This document shows, in pieces, positions 9,556 to 18,257 of a stretch of DNA of 18,257 nucleotides (positions are counted from its first letter, which is position 1; each line of letters opens with the position of its first letter). The translations under genes and the position numbers were made by a program. The notes under the pieces were generated by a model, which saw only the letters and a list, made by a program, of their open reading frames with translations, searched no databases and was not told the origin of the DNA. Source of the stretch: Hemicentrotus pulcherrimus (Eukaryota; Echinodermata; Echinoidea; Camarodonta; Strongylocentrotidae); the NCBI GenBank assembly GCA_003118195.1, contig BEXV01000247.1, positions 49,163 to 67,419 of the forward strand, in the 5' to 3' direction.

Positions 9556-10285
9556 ACACACATTTATATGATTTTAAGTAGACTGTGAGAATGGAAAGAA
9601 GTGAAAAAGAGGTAATTATAGATGGCTTTTGATTTTTGACCTAGCAGGAATCCGTATTTCATATATGTTTGACAAAGTAACGATTGGTGCTAAATTGCAA
9701 ATGTCCAATACACAGTGGTTATGATTCTTGTTGGGAGTAACAAGTCATATTCAGATTTAGAGTCCAGTTTTATATTCCAAATATAACTAAGAAATAATAC
9801 AAAAACACACCAAAGTTTGTCACTGAAGTGTGTCACCCTCTCTGTATGCTTTGAGATGCAGTGGTGTATGACAAGTGTGATCACTCTGGTAAGGTTGGTA
9901 CCCCGCCCTCCTATGACACCAGTGACCTTTCAATGAATGGGGGAACCTGCCCTTCGACACTATGTTCAGGCGAACATTTACACAAATAATACAAGCGTTT
10001 CTCATTACGTCACACCATGCTCATTTCACTTCCGGCGTTTGCTCCATTACCCTCTTTATATCATTTTTTTGTTACAAATTTGTCCTTGCTTTCCCTATGG
10101 TATAAGATGTCCATAAACATACCTGCCAATAGTCATTGAAATTGTGCATGTGCTTATGTATATATTCCAATCCTATTCTTTTAATAAATAAGTTATTACA
10201 ACAATACATTTAAACCTTTAAACAATAACAACCAAGAAAAAAAACGAGGATCATCCTTTTTTATCGTCGACAGGACTTCCAGTTT
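9556..10285. other. Intergenic AT-rich DNA after the IRF gene, no gene recognised
   Basis: Short minus-strand open frames (9690-9884, 9820-10005, 10196-10438) show no domain I recognise and have no splice or start context. AATAAA at 10183 may be a distal IRF poly(A) signal. Confidence 0.5.
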
Positions 10286-10802
10286 GATTAACTTTATATT
10301 TATATCTAACCTTGATTTCAAATCCACTTTATTGGTTCCGTATCGAAATGCCATACTTGCCATATCCCTTATAATACCTGAAAGATTTTGTATGAATACC
10401 TTGTTGCATGTAAATACTACTTTATTATACCAAACCATACGTCTTGCAATGTTTTAATAATATTTTTATCCTGTGTTATTGTTAATTCTTTCCTGTTTTT
10501 TTCTTAGCTATAAAATTCAATAAATGATATAATTTAGTCTGCTGTGACCATGTTTAATAGATAGCCTTGTATTTTAAAAGCACTACCTTTACAGTTAGAA
10601 TCCTATATTTTGGATGATAATCTTTTTACTCGATTACCCGAACCTTCTCATTTACTTTATTTCTTTTTATTGAGAAGAAATTAATGAAGAGGAAACACTT
10701 ATACCTTATATATTGATTCTCATTGTTATTTCTAATTTAGAGTAACCTAATATATTTATAGTATTAAAGATGTACTGTTAGAGTATAATACATATATGTA
10801 TG
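10286..10802. repeat. Diverged tandem duplication, copy 1
   Basis: The unit shares long matching blocks with 10938-11481: accttgatttcaaatcc, actttattataccaaac, ttattgttaattctttcc, aataaatgatataat, gataatctttttactcgatt, tttactttatttct and ataatacatatat. Offset is 653 nt at the left and 675 nt at the right, so indels have accumulated. The minus strand has a short open frame (10196-10438) partly shared by copy 2, where it is broken by stops. The origin is unknown, either an old transposon or a segmental duplication. Confidence 0.88.
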
Positions 10803-10937
10803 ATGAAAATTGGCTTCTTACAAGATGCGCAACTTTGAAGGTACAAGATAAATAATCTTTCCATGTATCCTTGCCGGTATTTGCTGAGGTCACAAGTATG
10901 TCATGTGTTACATATTCTGCTCCTGTTTTGTTTGTTC

Positions 10938-11481
10938 AATTAACTTCAAACTTTATTTCTCACCTTGATTTCAAATCCATTGGTTCCACATCAAAATCAG
11001 AGATACTCGCCGTCTGCATTATACTGCCTAAATAATTATTCATGAATACTTTGTTGTATGTAAATAATTACTTTATTATACCAAACATTACGCTTTGCAA
11101 TGTAATATTAATGTTTTGTCCTGTATTATTGTTAATTCTTTCCTGTTTTTTTCATAGCCATGGAAACAAATAAATGATATAATCTAGTCTGTCATGACCT
11201 TGTTTAATTTGTTGCCTTCTATTTTTAAAGGACTAACTGTACATTTAAAATCCTACATTTTTAATGATAATCTTTTTACTCGATTACCCAAACCGTTTCA
11301 TTTACTTTATTTCTCTTTATCGAGAAGAAGTGAATGTAAAGGAAAATGTTAACTTAAACCTAAATCATACAGATGTGATCATCTATATTTAGTGTCGTTG
11401 TTATTTGCAATCAATAAAAACAAAATATATTGATAGTGTTAGAGATGTATGTAGGAATTATAATACATATATATGTATAAG
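10938..11481. repeat. Diverged tandem duplication, copy 2
   Basis: This is the second copy of the unit at 10286-10802, in the same orientation, separated by about 135 bp of unrelated sequence. Many substitutions and small indels spread across it point to an old event. Confidence 0.88.
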
Positions 11482-12000
11482 AAGATCGCAGATAAATTCT
11501 TTCCTTTTTGCTCACTGAAATTGTGAAATTGGATGAATAAAGAGCTCAAAATGCATCAACAGAGTTATGTAGCCACTTCGAATTATTACGTTTAATAGGA
11601 CAGGTTTTATCTTTTTTGAATAATTCTACTTTTGATATCCTTTTTTCTGTATGTACTTAGAGATATTTGGTGGCAACAGTTTCTGAGGAAATATATTTTC
11701 TGGTTATTTTAAATGTCTTATTATGTTGCCCACAATGGTAATCATGATCGAAAAAAAATCATCAAAACGTTTTTTCCCGGAATATCTTGGTAGGTGAATA
11801 ACTTGATGATCATGCAAAATCACATAAAATAAACAATAACGAGGTACTTTGCGAACCTAAAAAAGGGGTGTGGGGGGGGGGGCTGAACGACGGGAAATCA
11901 GTGTACTATGAATTCAAGTACAAGTTTTAAATCAATTTGAAACAGCAAAAAACGCAAATTATGTACAATAAATAAATATATACATCAGTTACAAACAATG
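11482..12000. other. No gene recognised; AT-rich with a G11 run
   Basis: No open frame of note lies here. GGGG-tgt-G11 at 11865-11882 is another quadruplex-prone run. Confidence 0.5.
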
Positions 12001-12012
12001 ATTATGTCCGTC

Positions 12013-12203
12013 ACAAGCGAGCGAGAAAGAGAAGGGAGAGAGATATATCATAATAAATGAAAGAGATAAAGAGAGACAGACAGACAAACAGAGAGGGGGA
12101 AGGTAGTGGAGGAGAGAGTGAACATTTGTTTAAATAAAAATAAATAAAGAGGAAGAGACGGTGAGAGTAGAGGGAAAATGAGAGATAAACATGATAATAG
12201 AAT

Positions 12204-12236
<33 letters not shown>
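12013..12236. repeat. GA-rich purine tract with (AG)n and terminal G10
   Basis: Long degenerate GA/GACA-rich DNA leads to a clean (AG)n run (about 12204-12226) that passes directly into ten G (12227-12236). The minus-strand open frame over it (Leu/Ser repeats) comes from the repeat and is not a gene. Confidence 0.9.
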
Positions 12237-12478
12237 ACGCCCTAGTTGAGCATAGTATAACAATAATACACAGCAGTTAGGGCATTAGTAAGAATTACCC
12301 ACACAAGGTACCTGTGGAACAGTCTAACACGCCCGAGGCGGTAGGCTAGGGTGTTTTGAAGGTACTGACTGCTGGTAATTTTAATAATGACCGAACAAAA
12401 TGAGGTGTATTATATGTTTTATTTGTTTTATAGAATGATGTTTTATAACATGATTTTACTAATGACAGGTCATTAGAA

Positions 12479-12504
12479 TTGGACAATGACCGGTCATTGT
12501 CCAA
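12479..12504. repeat. Perfect 26-bp palindrome centred on TGACCGGTCA
   Basis: The sequence ttggacaatgaccggtcattgtccaa equals its own reverse complement, with no loop. A related inverted site aatgacaggtcatt lies just upstream (about 12462-12475), and single atgacc or ggtca motifs lie at about 12386, 12531 and 12681. Confidence 0.95.
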
Positions 12505-12944
12505 ATTACGCGTTAGGCAAACTAAATGCCTGGTCAAGTGTACGCTTTCAAAAAATCATTTGTTTAGGATCCACGTCATCATCTTAATATAGATATAAAC
12601 AGGGAAAATTAACTGATTATTCCTGTTTAACTTCATGCCAGATACCGAGATATAATTATTTCTCGAAAGGCTTGTTGTTCGGGTCATTATTTTCAGTGGA
12701 TGATCAAACCAACGTGCAGTATTCGTTATATGTAAAATTGTATCATGAAACAATTTATCTGTCATATCTGTATTTCTTACATAGGAACAAGGAGTGTGCC
12801 AGATATTATACAGCTTTTTTTTAAAGGACAAATTGTACCTGATTTCCGGAAAGGGGACTTTTCAGTGTGTCGATTGCTGCTCATGAATTGTGTCAGTAAA
12901 ACTAAAATACCGTCCACACGCCATCTTCGTCGAGCAAGGTGCCA

Positions 12945-13154
12945 CTATGAATATGACGGACAAAGTAAGCGGACAAAATATACAGTTCCTCGGGTAGACA
13001 AAGGAACATCCCTTCACTGCTATTATGTAAAAAGGTGAATATGCATGTGACAACTGTTCTACACATTTTTACATAATAGCAGTGAAGGGATGTTCCTTTG
13101 TCTACCTGAGGAACTGTATATTTTGTCCGCTTTCTTTGTCAGTCATGTTCATAG
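12945..13154. repeat. Long foldback: 89-bp arms, 32-nt loop, 85 of 89 paired
   Basis: The left arm 12945-13033 and right arm 13066-13154 are reverse complements with only four mismatches by my hand alignment, and no indels. The loop is 13034-13065. Arms this long exceed typical animal pre-miRNA hairpins. A foldback transposon, an inverted duplication or an endo-siRNA hairpin are all possible. No target-site duplication is evident at the edges. Confidence 0.95.
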
Positions 13155-14090
13155 TACTAACCGGCTTAGAAAGAAGCGCGAAACTAGGGACAGTTGACAT
13201 AATTTGAAACTCCAAGCGATGAGCGTCAAATCGAAATGATGTCAAGCTTTACCTCGACATTCTTATCATATTTCATAACCAGAGTCATTAAAATGTGCTC
13301 TATTCAGCTGTGATTTACAATGATATCGTATTCTGCGTTTACTTCTCATATGCGTAGCTATTGTATGGCGTCATTTAAGAAAAAAACTTAAAGTCTTGTT
13401 GAAAAACGAACATAAGCATTTTTTATTTTCAAGAATAATATTTGAAGAAATGTGATGCTACAACTTCAATATTTCAAATTAATTTTGAAACTCTCCAACT
13501 AAATATTTGTCTCATTAAGGTTCTTAACTTTGAGTGATCATCAATCAAACAAATGTGAGATGTATTCACACCAATTACTTAAAAGTTTTCAACCGAGGCA
13601 GTTTTTTTTATAAAGATCTTCGACAGATATTTTACCTATCGATAAGTTATAAACATCTGGAGAAGATATCACTACTTTAGCCCATCCTAAACAGTAACTA
13701 CGTTTCGGGTGTTTTGTAGAACCCAAAGCATCCATGCATTCATTTTTTTTTTGTAATTGCCAATTGCGGTGGACATTCATCTTTTATACATGCAAAGAAA
13801 AGGAAAATTGACATACATAATCGATTTAAGTTTCCCGAGTTATTTGGACCATGCTCATTATTGTCATAAATGTGTAGAACTAATACTTTAATAACCGAAT
13901 TGCCTTTTACGTTAAATTAAAATGCAACTAGGTATACCGCAGAAATGGGAAACGATCGAGTCTCTAAAAGAAAATTGTCTTTCTCCTTGTATTACAACTG
14001 GTATATCTTTGGATATTATTGTGTTTTATCTGTACACCTAGGTGCTAAAATATTCATCAGTAAACACTTCAGTGTCATAACGATAACAAC
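13155..14090. other. No gene recognised; AT-rich spacer
   Basis: There are only short open frames (for example 13589-13780 minus) without recognisable motifs. I see no RNA gene in this stretch. Confidence 0.5.
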
Positions 14091-14092
14091 CG

Positions 14093-14300
14093 AGGAGACG
14101 CGATGGCTCAGTGGTAGGAGGTGGTCTCATAACCGAGAGGTACCGGGTTCGAAACCAAGCACTAGTGTCCTTTGGTAAGGCATTAATCCTTATTACCAAG
14201 TCCAACGGAGAGGATTAAAGACCGTCGGTCCCCTGGTTGCTTACTTACAAGCAGACGGACGCTTAGTAGCTATGTCAAAATCACACCATCAACGACCAAA
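14093..14300 (+). mobile_element. tRNA-derived SINE (Met-type head)
   Basis: Internal pol III promoter boxes are intact: box A TGGCTCAGTGG at 14104-14114 and box B GGTTCGAAACC at 14146-14156. Between them gtctcataaccgagaggt preserves a tRNA anticodon-arm layout with CAT, as in Met tRNA. The acceptor stem does not pair, so this is not a tRNA gene. A tRNA-unrelated body follows (tcctttggtaaggcattaatcctta...), of the kind found in many invertebrate SINEs. The 3' end is uncertain, no clear poly(A) tail or target-site duplication is visible, and the right boundary is approximate. Confidence 0.82.
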
Positions 14301-14374
14301 CTATATGCATACATCATTAGTGCGGCTATTATATTGAGATGAGGATCCGTTTCCGCAAACATTTTGTTTGTTTG

Positions 14375-14605
14375 ATTGATTTTATTTCTGCATTTTCAAC
14401 ATATTAATACAAAATGATATACACACTAGGTTGTATATATATATATATATATCTATATATGTATATGTATATTTACACAAGTTAAAAGCCTTATATATAA
14501 TATATATTTTAATGTTAATCGAGTAAATAATTATACCTTAAAAAAAAACATAGTTGACAAGTCATTTCAAAATTGGAAAATGCAGAAAACAAAAATATCA
14601 TTTAG
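14375..14605. repeat. (TA)n block flanked by short inverted copies
   Basis: A TA/TATG microsatellite (about 14434-14512) lies between ttctgcattttc at about 14387-14398 and its reverse complement gaaaatgcagaa at about 14576-14587; similarity extends loosely to about 30 bp. It could be a decayed MITE with an expanded TA core. Confidence 0.5.
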
Positions 14606-15424
14606 TTTAAAATTTGAAAATTTGTGGTCGATGGTTACACCTCTATGACATAGGGCGTGTCGGCGCTATTCCTTTCGTAGGCGTGAGCTTTTGTTATTCT
14701 AGTTACCACCTCAAGAAGGCTCGTTGGAGTGTTTCTAAAGATGGTTGCTGTTTTGCGAAAGGAAAACAAGTCAAGTTGAATCGCGTAGCACCGAGGACGG
14801 GCACGTATACCTAAGACAACTACACAAAAGAGAGAGAGAGAGAGAGTTGTCATTACATAAAATTAATACATGTTGAACATTTGCTGATGAACATAACTAT
14901 CACATTTTGGGGGTTTCCATGTCTATCAAAAGTATGTTAACCTAATATATAAGCCAGTGAACTTGGCATGAAGAAGCGGCTCGAAACAAATGAATGTGAG
15001 AAATGATGTCATAGCTTAGGTGATTACCCGTGTTATTGTTCTTTCTTAACAAATAACATCTGCTGAATATAGTGTTAAAGCGAATTTGTATTTGTAATAG
15101 TAGGAAATTCTGTGCTTTACCTAAAACTCTGAAAGGTTTGAAATATTCGTTTTATTTCTGAAACGGCCCCAGATGGGGCATGACAGAAAAACAGATAAAT
15201 GGAACAATGATATTTTTCAACTAAGACATTAAAACAGAATATCTTTCAAAGGAAAGGTACTTAGGCAGCACACAATAAAGAATAAATTGAAGGCAATATT
15301 TAAAAAAAAAACTAAAATATAAACTCTTTTATAAGATACTTTGAGTGCTAAAAGTAAAAAAGAAAAAAAAAACACTAATATACAGTGTCTGTTTTTTATT
15401 TTTTTATATGTACAAGTACCAAGG
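14606..15424. other. No gene recognised
   Basis: The stretch holds short overlapping open frames on both strands (14614-14853), an (AG)n microsatellite at about 14828-14846 and A-rich runs near 15300 and 15360. None shows a domain or splice context. Confidence 0.5.
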
Positions 15425-15864
15425 TTAAAGACCCTATCCGATGAAAATTCAACTTTTTATCAATGGAAAGCTGAATGAACATAGAATACAAATGTAAAGG
15501 AATTCAAAAATATTTTCCCTTTCAGTATTGCATAAAAGCGAATCAAAACCTTATTTTCCGCACCTCTCCAAGTTACAGTGACGACATAACATGTGCACCG
15601 ATCGGCTCGCCTATATAGCTGAGGCGATGAGCCGTGCTTAATTAATGCAAAGTCATTGTGAATATGCGTACTCCACATAAGATGATGTCATCAATTCAAC
15701 TCCCGATTTTCAAAGTTTTAGATTTCGAGTTTTCAGAGAGCTGTTACTCGTCTGACAGGCACTAAAGTAGCATATAAACGGTATTAGTGTATTCTATGGC
15801 TTGTTAGCTTTCCTGTTATATATAATTCATCTATTTCATTTTTCACTCCGGACAGGGTCTTTAA
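15425..15864. mobile_element. TTAA-bounded MITE-like element, about 440 bp
   Basis: The left end is TTAAAGACCCTATCCGATGA and the right end, reverse complemented, is TTAAAGACCCTGTCCGGAGT. Further in, both ends share ggaaagct and catagaataca, so the imperfect inverted repeats extend about 65-80 bp. There is no transposase frame. A GC-richer hairpin (15603-15634, cggctcgcct pairing with aggcgatgagccg) lies near the centre. TTAA at both edges may be the target-site duplication, which would suit a piggyBac-like mover; this is inference. Confidence 0.75.
15603..15634. repeat. Central hairpin of the 15.4-15.9 kb MITE-like element
   Basis: The arms cggctc-gcct and aggc-gat-gagccg surround atatagctg. 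It lies near the middle of the element. Confidence 0.75.
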
Positions 15865-15966
15865 TGCTAAAGGGCTAAAGGTTTAAAAAGAAAAAAAAAA
15901 ACTTCAACATATTATTACCATATTTAGAAAAGAAGGTTCGTTAATTGTTTAACAACATTTATATTG

Positions 15967-15978
15967 AATAACTAATGA
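15967..15978. repeat. Target-site duplication, copy at the poly(A) side
   Basis: AATAACTAATGA abuts the T15 run on the + strand and matches 16644-16655 exactly over 12 bp. Confidence 0.9.
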
Positions 15979-16643
15979 TTTTTTTTTTTTTTTAATTGTA
16001 GATGGTTATTATTTATTCATCTCATCACACGAGCATTGAAACCATGATGAATATCCCATAATATGCTTGCTTCAGTCACAAGCTTCCAGTGAAAAGGTAC
16101 CGTTTTATGAAATATGCTGAGAAATGAACTGGGGTTGAAAATGAAAGTTACGTCAACAAACATGATGCCGTGGAATTTCAAATCATGAGTTCATATGATT
16201 GGGTAATCTTGGTGTTAGGCTGTTGTGAAACTGAGTTCATGTATACAAAACGGAACACCGTCAGTTGCTGCCGAGGTGTTGTCAAAATGAGAGTTAAGGA
16301 CAAGGGGGAGTGAGAGACAAACCCCGTTCACGCATGGTTAAATCATCAAAGTCTCAGCATATGGTGATGACTGTGATGTTATTCAGGTCGCATTTCACTG
16401 TAGGCTGGTGATAAGAAGAAGAGAAATGAGCCCCGATGTGGACTAGTCGAAGAGACCGAATCCCATGTCATCGTCGGATTCCTCCTCAGATTCCTCCTTC
16501 TTTGCAGCTACCTCTTCCTTCTGCTCAGCAACTGGAGCTGCTGATGCCGCTGCCGCCAAGAATGCTGACGGATCTGCCAAGAAGGCCTTAGCCTGTTCTG
16601 CCTGGGCGAATGTGATCTCTGTTGCGACAGCAACGGCTTCAAC
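15979..16643 (-). pseudogene. RPLP0: 5'-truncated processed retrocopy of ribosomal protein P0
   Basis: The minus strand reads [33 protein letters not shown], an Ala/Glu/Lys hinge and the acidic tail [17 protein letters not shown] with stop TAG at 16443-16445. The [10 protein letters not shown] and MGFGLFD motifs are specific to the large-subunit stalk protein P0, whose shared acidic tail binds elongation factors. Only about the last 67 codons are present, and they are intact. The rest shows retroposition: a 3'UTR of about 0.43 kb, AATAAA at 16012-16017, 18 nt later an A15 tail (15979-15993), and the direct repeat AATAACTAATGA on both sides (15967-15978 and 16644-16655). The upstream P0 sequence is missing. 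The intact frame suggests a recent insertion. It is very unlikely to make a useful protein, as it lacks the rRNA-binding region. Confidence 0.9.
16012..16017 (-). terminator. AATAAA poly(A) signal carried by the P0 retrocopy
   Basis: The signal is followed 18 nt later by the encoded A15 tract, the normal spacing of a cleaved and polyadenylated mRNA. It is therefore a copy of the parent transcript's 3' end. Confidence 0.85.
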
Positions 16644-16655
16644 AATAACTAATGA
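16644..16655. repeat. Target-site duplication, copy at the 5'-truncation side
   Basis: This is an exact 12-bp match to 15967-15978. On the minus strand it contains the cattag that mimics a splice acceptor just before the P0 frame. That explains why this region can be mistaken for a final exon. Confidence 0.9.
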
Positions 16656-18218
16656 AATTTGATGTTAAGTCAATTATATAATATTTCTTAAGATACTGCT
16701 TACGAATGTAATCGAAACTGGGCATTCCGAGAGCAGAATAAAATTCATCATCCTGTACTTTAAGATAACATAAAGAACAAAATCTAAGTGGCTGACTAGA
16801 CATAATTATAATGACGGGCAGCCTATTGTTTCCACATCGATATTAATTTTACAAAAAGTTGCGCACCTGCACAGCGAAAAAGGGGATACAATGGCGCCCT
16901 CTATAAATTCGTCCGCAAAATTCGGGACTTCCCTGTTACAAATGCTGGCAAAGGGAATTTTCACCGCGTATGGGAAGCCCCTAGATAGTTATGCACGGTA
17001 GCTAACGTAATGTCTACTACATTGTGCTGATTTAGAATACGTCACCTAGGAATAACTATTTGATGAACTAGAAAGTCTGTTGACAATAACAGAACATAAC
17101 AGGAACTTCGTAACCTCCGACGTTGCCTAATGTGTGCATTTTAACAGAATATATAGCACAACTGTTTCACGGAGAAGGTATATATTTGGAAACTACGCCA
17201 GACGAAACACTTGAACTCGCCACGTGAACAAAGGACACACCCCAACAGTTAGGGTGTAATTCTCTGCTGATATCTCGTTGGAATGAGCTCGAAGTGACCC
17301 AAGACGGAAAATTGATCTCTGTATAGTACAGAAATTTTCTTGTAGTGTCTCAGACGCGATTGGTGAGTTGATGAAACATGTTTCATTCCACTTTTGATTC
17401 GTCTTAGCTATCAATGCGATGAACCTAACATCCAGGTGACCCTGGAGGGGCAGTGTCAGCCATGATTGAATCATCATCATCATTATTTATTTAAGGATAA
17501 GTTTAGATTGCATTGTCTGGATTTGGAAGTGAGTCGGCCATTTCCTCCTTTGCTTATTTAATCAACAATTATTATTTTCAATTTCAAACTTGATTCATTC
17601 AGGATAAAGAAATTTTTCATTACAAAAATTCATACAGAGTTTTGTTTGTTCCGACCTCTGAATTCCCAATTCTGTAGTGTTATATTCGTTGTGATTTTCT
17701 TTTTATTTGTTCACCAATAGCTCGAGTTCTTACGACTGACGGTATCGTTTTTATTTACTCGAATTACGCCACTGTCCATGCTCAACACATGCAGTATGGA
17801 GAAGAAAAGACAATAACAAATCCAGTCCGGCGTATTTTCAAGTTAATTTGAATTAAATTTTTTTTTTTTTTAGGCGTATCATAATTTTTTTTGTCAGTGA
17901 AAGTCGTTACCATTATAATCTATCAGACCCAGCAGGAGAATCAATATTGTGTTGTCCTTCAATCATGAATTCTAAACTGACACTCTTAACTGCCAATGTT
18001 ATGGAGTTGACCAGAGACTCATAATTAATAGGCTTTACGTGAATCCGCTTTAATTCCATTAAAAAATTCTATTAAAAAGGTATTTCTGAAATTCATTGAT
18101 TAAAAATGGAATTAAAAAGTGAATGAAGTAAATATCGTGGGATGGGAAACAAGATCAGTAAGAATTATTTTATCTATTTCCTACTTTTTATAAATATTCC
18201 TCCTACCAGCAACCAGCA
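16656..18218. other. No gene recognised
   Basis: The minus-strand open frame 17193-17483 (starting in an atc repeat) has no recognisable domain. A T14 run lies at about 17857-17870. An imperfect inverted repeat around taattccatt and aatggaatta lies at about 18048-18119. No P0 upstream exon was found, as expected for a retrocopy. Confidence 0.5.
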
Positions 18219-18257
18219 TTTTTTTTTTTTTTTTTTTTTTTTTTTGGGGGGGGGGGG
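18219..18257. repeat. T27 followed by G12 at the window edge
   Basis: Twenty-seven T (18219-18245) pass straight into twelve G (18246-18257). This may be a real homopolymer junction, but it looks like the point where the assembly or reads failed. Confidence 0.9.

Noticed and set aside
12048..12263. Minus-strand Leu/Ser-rich open frame
   Set aside because: It is a translation of the GA microsatellite.
12745..13038. 97-codon plus-strand open frame
   Set aside because: Its second half runs through one arm of the foldback, it has no recognisable domain, and an overlapping minus-strand frame is equally open.
14097..14168. A functional Met tRNA gene
   Set aside because: The boxes are good but the acceptor stem does not pair and a SINE body follows.
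13945..14178. 77-codon plus-strand open frame
   Set aside because: Its C-terminal part is the tRNA-derived head of the SINE; no protein signal.
16443..16648. Final exon of a live RPLP0 gene
   Set aside because: The poly(A) tail, AATAAA spacing and exact 12-bp flanking repeats show a retrocopy; the 'ag' acceptor belongs to the duplicated target.
16704..16752. A 49-nt minus-strand exon (DDEFYSALGMPSFDYI) with a gtaagc donor and a 55-nt intron leading to the P0 frame
   Set aside because: It has no match to P0. The apparent acceptor lies in the target-site duplication of the retrocopy, so this is the pre-insertion flank.
17193..17483. 96-codon minus-strand open frame
   Set aside because: It starts in an atc repeat (MMMM), has no domain or splice context, and shows no link to P0.

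Overview
The window is eukaryotic, AT-rich and intron-rich nuclear DNA with many microsatellites, homopolymer runs and short transposon relics. It looks like an invertebrate genome. The main gene belongs to the interferon regulatory factor (IRF) family, which fits a deuterostome or other marine invertebrate such as an echinoderm. That placement is an inference; nothing here fixes the species.

The one convincing protein-coding gene lies on the + strand between about 1.8 and 9.55 kb. Seven exons (1809-1915, 5589-5617, 6616-6685, 7081-7383, 7803-7964, 8459-8696, 9045-9456) have consensus splice sites and phases that join into one frame. From the ATG at 1816 they encode 437 residues, including a complete C-terminal IRF association domain (IAD) at about residues 222-400. 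The N-terminal half is an acidic, Ser/Pro-rich linker. No IRF DNA-binding domain (DBD) is visible in the window. Either its exons lie to the left, or the window shows an IAD-only protein or isoform. Two promoter-like regions are candidates: a TATA and TGACGTG cluster at about 966-1006, and a CpG-bearing TATA region at about 2.9-3.34 kb. The second carries an ISRE-like run of GAAA repeats and ends in a good splice donor.

From 9.55 kb to the right end I see no expressed gene, only repeats and relics. These are a diverged two-copy tandem duplication (10.29-10.80 and 10.94-11.48 kb), an (AG)n/poly-G tract (12.0-12.24 kb), a 26-bp perfect palindrome (12.48 kb), a near-perfect 89-bp-arm hairpin (12.95-13.15 kb), a Met-tRNA-derived SINE (about 14.09-14.30 kb), a (TA)n block (14.43-14.51 kb) and a TTAA-bounded MITE-like element (15,425-15,864). 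A second TTAA-bounded MITE-like element sits in intron 2 of the IRF gene (5,762-6,145).

At 15,979-16,643 on the minus strand is a 5'-truncated processed copy of ribosomal protein P0 (RPLP0). It has an AATAAA signal, an A15 tail and a perfect 12-bp target-site duplication, so it is a retrocopy and not the last exon of a live RPLP0 gene. The window ends in T27G12, and both ambiguous bases lie in G or C homopolymers, so the right edge is probably an assembly limit.
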